Of a DNA stretch of 56,404 nucleotides, positions 52,329 to 56,404 are shown piece by piece; position 1 is the stretch's first letter, and every line of letters begins with the position of its first letter. The notes under the pieces are model-generated. The model saw nothing but the letters and a program-made list of their open reading frames with translations. It was not told the origin of the DNA and did no database searches. Source of the stretch: Acarospora socialis (lineage: Eukaryota > Ascomycota > Lecanoromycetes > Acarosporales > Acarosporaceae). Made by a program: the position numbers and the translations under genes. The DNA lies in NCBI GenBank assembly GCA_025617375.2, contig JAMYGW020000022.1, positions 1 to 56,404 of the forward strand, given 5' to 3'.

Positions 52329-54241
52329 TCACCTATCAGCCTCCGCTCTATGACTTGCATATTCTCCTTGACGATTTGTGACAGTCAAAGGTCCATCCTG
52401 TACAAACACAACGCAAACTATTCCCTTCCAACCATTGTGCAACTGAATTGTAAGCTCATTTGAGCCATGTGGGCAGTTCAGTTGCAGCTCCGTAGTCGTT
52501 GGAATATCGTTAACATTGACAATGGAATAGTCCCTGCTCCCTATAACGGCATCTTCTGCGCGAGTGACCAATATATGGCCTGATAGTACTTGAACGAAAT
52601 CCAAGGTAATAGATAATTCGTCAAGCTGCACATGTAGTGATGGCGTCGTTGATGTGATTGATTGACTGTAAGGGAGGTCATTGATTCCAACGTTGATCAG
52701 AGACACAATATCTGAAGCGGGTATATTCTCTGCACTAATATTCGCGAGATCAATGGCTCTTGGAGCTGTTATAGTTTCTGTATCGCTGTTGGCAGCATAA
52801 CATGGTTTCAGAGGCGTTCTTGGCGGAGTGATGGCCAACTTGGTGCACAGTGGTGATTGACTCTTCGGGTTCCCTTGGATAGGAGGAGAGAATGGCCGGA
52901 TTGTCGACATCGAAGCTGAAGATTGAGATTGCCTAGAAAGAGCCGATGATGATGACCAATGTGCAAATGGTAGCAAGACACTCTCGTTCGGATGGTGACA
53001 CACATTCTTCTTTGACCTTAACGCCCTCCGAATTTCATCATCTAACGTTGCCTTTAACCGGGCCAAAATGATCGCAAGGTCTCGGTGACGTTCAACGGGG
53101 ACGTCTAGCCAATGCGGTAAGATCCACTTGTCGTAAAGCCTGCCATGTGTTCGAGGTACGTGGAAGCCACCATGGAGGTAGAAGAAGAGGTTGCACAGAT
53201 AACACGCACTCTTACTAGAGCAAATAACTCTTGGTCGCGGACGGCCTGGGTGAAGCTCATAAAAGAAGAGGAGCTGGATTTCAGCGTGGATCTTATAGTT
53301 TGCTTCTGGGATAGATAAAGGCACCTGAATCTGAAAGGGCTCCACCTGGATGTTTTGAAATACCCGGCATTTCCTGTCCCTCGCAGCGCAAACAAGATCA
53401 GAAGCAGCTGAGTAATATCGGCCAAGCTTGCCAATTGCATCTGGCAGATACTTCTTCAAGCTTGGATCACCTGAGAAAGTTTGAAGAGCTGCGCTGAGAT
53501 TTTGTGCCATGGTGAGCTCGTGGGCCGCTTTCACTATCTCCCCAACGATCTCCTGTACTTCGATCTTTTGAGTGGATAGGTTTGATATGCTTTCAAGCCT
53601 AGTGAACAAGACTTGCAGAGCTCGTGCAACCATCTCTCACAGCCTCTAAGCTGCTCTTTGTGAATCCTGGCCTGGCCTTTACCGCCTTGTCATAGATAGC
53701 TTGGTTCAAGTGAACGGTCAGGGGTTGCTTTCCAGCAATCTTTAGGGTTTTCTTCGCATGCTGTGACCGTAATCGTGATAAAATCCGATAGAGGTCTAAG
53801 ACAACCACCTGTCGAAAGAGAGCCTTCTTGTCCTCAGCTTTTGGATTCTCTACTAGGCAAATCAGTTGGGTTTTAGAACTGGGTCGAACACCTACTAACC
53901 TCGCTGTGCAGCTTGCTCTAAGGTCTTAGCAAGCATTATAAGTCCGCTAGTGACTGCTGACAAGTCTCCCGTGTTTGATGCGAACCGAATTGTGATTCCT
54001 TCTCCGTTAAGGTGTTCTTCAACACACACAGCCATCAGCTTGAGGCTATTGTCCGAAGTAGCCGACAGAAATGCCAGGTTGCCAGCGATTTCATTCTCCC
54101 GCGAAATACTTAAACGATGGGTCGAGTTTTTTACCCAGAGACTAAAAGGTTCTCTTTCGGCCGCTCAGGAACCTCATTCAGCTTCCAGAGGCGGCTGATG
54201 CTGTCCCGCAATTGCTGCTGGGTGATAGCACTTCCCCACAT
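52329..54241 (-). pseudogene. OTT_1508-like deaminase-family protein, disrupted
   Basis: A start at ATG 54241 (MWGSAITQQQLRDSISRLWK) leads to ISRENEIAGNLAFLSATSDN and MLAKTLEQAAQR in a second frame. These join over an intron (about 53853-53897, GTTAGT...CCTAG) to KKALFRQVVVLDLYRI and NQAIYDKAVKARPGFTKSSL. A 2-nt frame slip near 53635 then leads to the 434-codon frame ending at 52329. That frame carries KIHAEIQLLFFYEL and SSKSACYLCNLFFYLHGGF, the zinc-site H-A-E and C-x-x-C of the deaminase fold, with KWILPHW after it. The C-terminal half is Ser/Pro-rich. OTT_1508-type deaminases are expanded in fungi; the substrate is unknown. The catalytic part is intact; breaks are upstream near 54130 and 53635. 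Confidence 0.75.
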
Positions 54242-55200
54242 CGCTGGTAGCAACCCATATCGTATGGGTTGAGGCGGCGTTAAAGGAGTTTAGAGTAGGA
54301 TCATCAATAATGGCTTGTTTGCATAAAAACAGAATAGTGAAGATAGCGCTAATATTGAGAGGCTGACAAACCTTAGCACCACGATTTTAACCACGAACGT
54401 CAGTTACCCTGCGATTTGTGACCAGCTTTTCACACTGTCATTCGCAGGATGGAGTCTTGCAGCACTGGATTGGCGACATGTTTTTCTAACAACACTGGAT
54501 GGATACAGTACTGGATAGGGTACAGAGCTGGATTGATGACAGTACTGACAGCACCGGGAAGGATGCTCAAGCCAGTGCTGGACAGTCTAGTGTGGCAAGC
54601 AAGTGCTGGAAACAGAACACATCAGCAACAACCTGTTGGCCATCATTGAATGTGCGTCCAAGGCGGGCCAAGATAGGGATTTTGGTTGGGAAACGATCAG
54701 CTTGGTTCAAGAGCTTTCTGAGACACGCAGATCTTCCATCCTTTGTCCTTCTGATACCTCAAAGTCATCAATTTGACCCGGTCCAATACACCCAGTGCAG
54801 CGGCGGTGTTACAACAGGCATCTATGGAGGTTCAGACGCATTTATTGATGGGAATTGTGGGAAGACAATGTAACCGGATGATTATTGAAGCTCAACACCG
54901 TCCCCATTTCACCTGAATCCTTATGCCTGCCCCTCAACCTTGTTATCTGATCAGAATCCTGTCACTCTACAGTTATTGTGATTTTTGGCGTTCTGAGAAC
55001 CTTAGCGGTCCTTGTGGACCATTGGTGGTGCTTGAGCACTGCAAACGGTGTCAGGCGCACATCATTACTTTTGGATACAGGATCCATGTTCAATGGATCA
55101 TTTTACTGTTCTTATGTGCCTGAAGACCACTCTATACAATTTCTTCATTACACCAGGACATCAATGTGCTTGATGCTTGTTGGCAATGCCATATAGTTCA
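54242..55200. other. Intergenic stretch with degenerate short repeats
   Basis: Around 54455-54585 words of the type AACACTGGATGGATACAGTAC recur imperfectly (CACTGGAT, TACTGGAT, GCTGGATTGAT), giving Thr/Gly/Trp-rich meaningless frames. No gene is recognised. Confidence 0.4.
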
Positions 55201-56404
55201 GGACTGAATCATCAGCATTCACAGTAGCTTGACAAAAGGATTCAAGGGGAGCCAGGGCACTTGTGTTTTAAATAGCGGTCTTTATTTGAGCAGACAAGCA
55301 CATGAAGGTGATAGGGATTGTTGGCAGCTCAAAGAGCGTTAATATTCCTTCTTAGCAGTATAAAATAAGTCACGTCAATTTTTTTGAGCTTGTACACTGA
55401 ACTATAAGAGACATTATAATGGTCACACTATTTCGCACTTTTACCAGGTCATTTTTTCCAAAGAAAATTAGAATATTGAAGTTATTACAGTGTCTGTAAG
55501 TTAGATGCATTACTAACATGATAACAACCCAGGTAACTACTAGTTTTGTATGCTAACACTAACCTCTGCTTCATTGTGCTGGCATTGCTCTCACAATATT
55601 CAAAGATTTCTTCAGCTTATGGCTGGGCTCACTGACAGTCAGCTCAAAGCCAACTTATTTACGGCACATGATGCTGAAGAAGAAAAAAAAGGTAACTCTG
55701 AACATGGATGAACATGTCACACCTGAACTAGTTGAAGAGTTATCACAATCATTAAGAAATCTTAGGTTAGTATTCAGCAACAATGAACTTATCATCTTTC
55801 TGACCAGCTTCAGTAAAGCAATGCAGAGTGATAACTTCTTAGTTCTTGTTGGATTGACTGAAAAGCCTTTTTAAGTCCTTCAATATCTGTTGATCAAAAA
55901 GGTGTGCAGTCTGTCATTCAAGAAGTTGTAAAAGAACACCATTTGTTGCAACTACCATATTTTGAAGATAGTATCTCACTTTTCAGACTCTAGTTAAAAC
56001 TAAGATTACAAGGACCAACTCACTGAAAGCATTATGGAATTGATTGTGACACCTAGGCATTGTACCTCTGTTGACGTACTTGAAATGATGACCTAGCGCA
56101 AGTGATGAGATCTCAACTAGCTACTACATAGGCTAAACACTTAATAGTTAAATGCTAGTACTTATGTATTCTAAACATCAAAAATCACTTTCATACAGCT
56201 ACAGACTGCCTAGACACCTGATGTGGTGTTTGTTGCCTGAATATTGAACTCAAAGCCTAAGAATAAACCAAAAGCTGTCAGTTGGGCTGGCAGTCTGATA
56301 GTGTAGCAGATTATCTTGATGATAGGTTCACTTCATTGGCATTTTTCAGCTTTTAGCTTAGTGCAATGATTGGATGACCTGTTGATTAGATGACCTGTTG
56401 AGAG
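55201..56404. other. AT-rich end region
   Basis: Composition shifts clearly to AT-rich with frequent TAGTT/TTAAC/ACATG words and stops in all frames. The single frame at 55668-55874 has a Leu-rich helix (ELVEELSQSLRNLRLVFSNN) of unknown origin. The pattern fits a RIP-mutated transposon, but no element can be identified. Confidence 0.4.

Noticed and set aside
54499-54873. 124-codon plus-strand frame
   Set aside because: Arises from degenerate CTGGAT-type repeats; no domain and poor composition.

Overview
The window looks like accessory DNA from a filamentous ascomycete (Pezizomycotina). The introns are short (about 45-100 bp) with GTATGT/GTAAGT-type donors, CTAAC/CTGAC-like branch points and YAG acceptors. 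The protein families are typical of these fungi: JmjC with an N-terminal C2H2 finger, fungal AAA+ ATPase, BTB, F-box, DUF7924, OTT_1508-type deaminase, Pth11-like receptor, DUF3435 and a Tc1/mariner transposase. The species cannot be fixed from the sequence. No rRNA, tRNA or CRISPR array was recognised.

Layout. 1-6.0 kb: a multi-membrane-segment protein, a long gene-poor stretch with a duplicated motif, a BTB gene with one in-frame stop, and a small three-exon gene. 6.3-9.6 kb: a 5'-truncated AAA+ ATPase, a short C2H2 protein and a C2H2-JmjC gene with an 11-bp tandem repeat just upstream of its start. 9.6-15.4 kb: a possible solo LTR, remnants of unknown genes, and a REase-like family pseudogene with at least three frameshifts. 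15.4-22 kb: a C2H2 gene whose frame runs on, past stops, into five 33-residue repeats; several unassigned genes follow. 22-31 kb: decayed genes, a diverged segmental duplication, a hAT-type MITE with a perfect 8-bp target duplication, and an intact F-box-like gene. 31-36 kb: a DUF7924 gene with a single stop, a Tc1/mariner element with 34-bp inverted repeats, and a centrin-like EF-hand gene. 36-41 kb: GH43 and DUF3435 pseudogenes, the latter split by a foldback MITE. 41.5-44.3 kb: a divergent pair, a basic protein and an FHA-protein kinase. 44.5-56.4 kb: a Tc1 remnant, a 2OG-oxygenase-like C-terminal remnant, a methyltransferase fragment, an F-box gene, an RNase III fragment, a disrupted deaminase-family gene, and an AT-rich end.

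Interpretation. Only part of the coding content looks functional: the JmjC, F-box, centrin-like and FHA-kinase genes and some small ones. The rest records gene birth and decay. In at least four genes the only visible lesion at a site is a stop (TAA or TAG) where a glutamine codon would keep the frame. That is what C-to-T change at CpA gives, the signature of repeat-induced point mutation (RIP), though other causes remain possible. Several families here (REase-like, DUF7924, deaminase, FHA-kinase, F-box/BTB) are of the kind that expands in lineage-specific fungal compartments.
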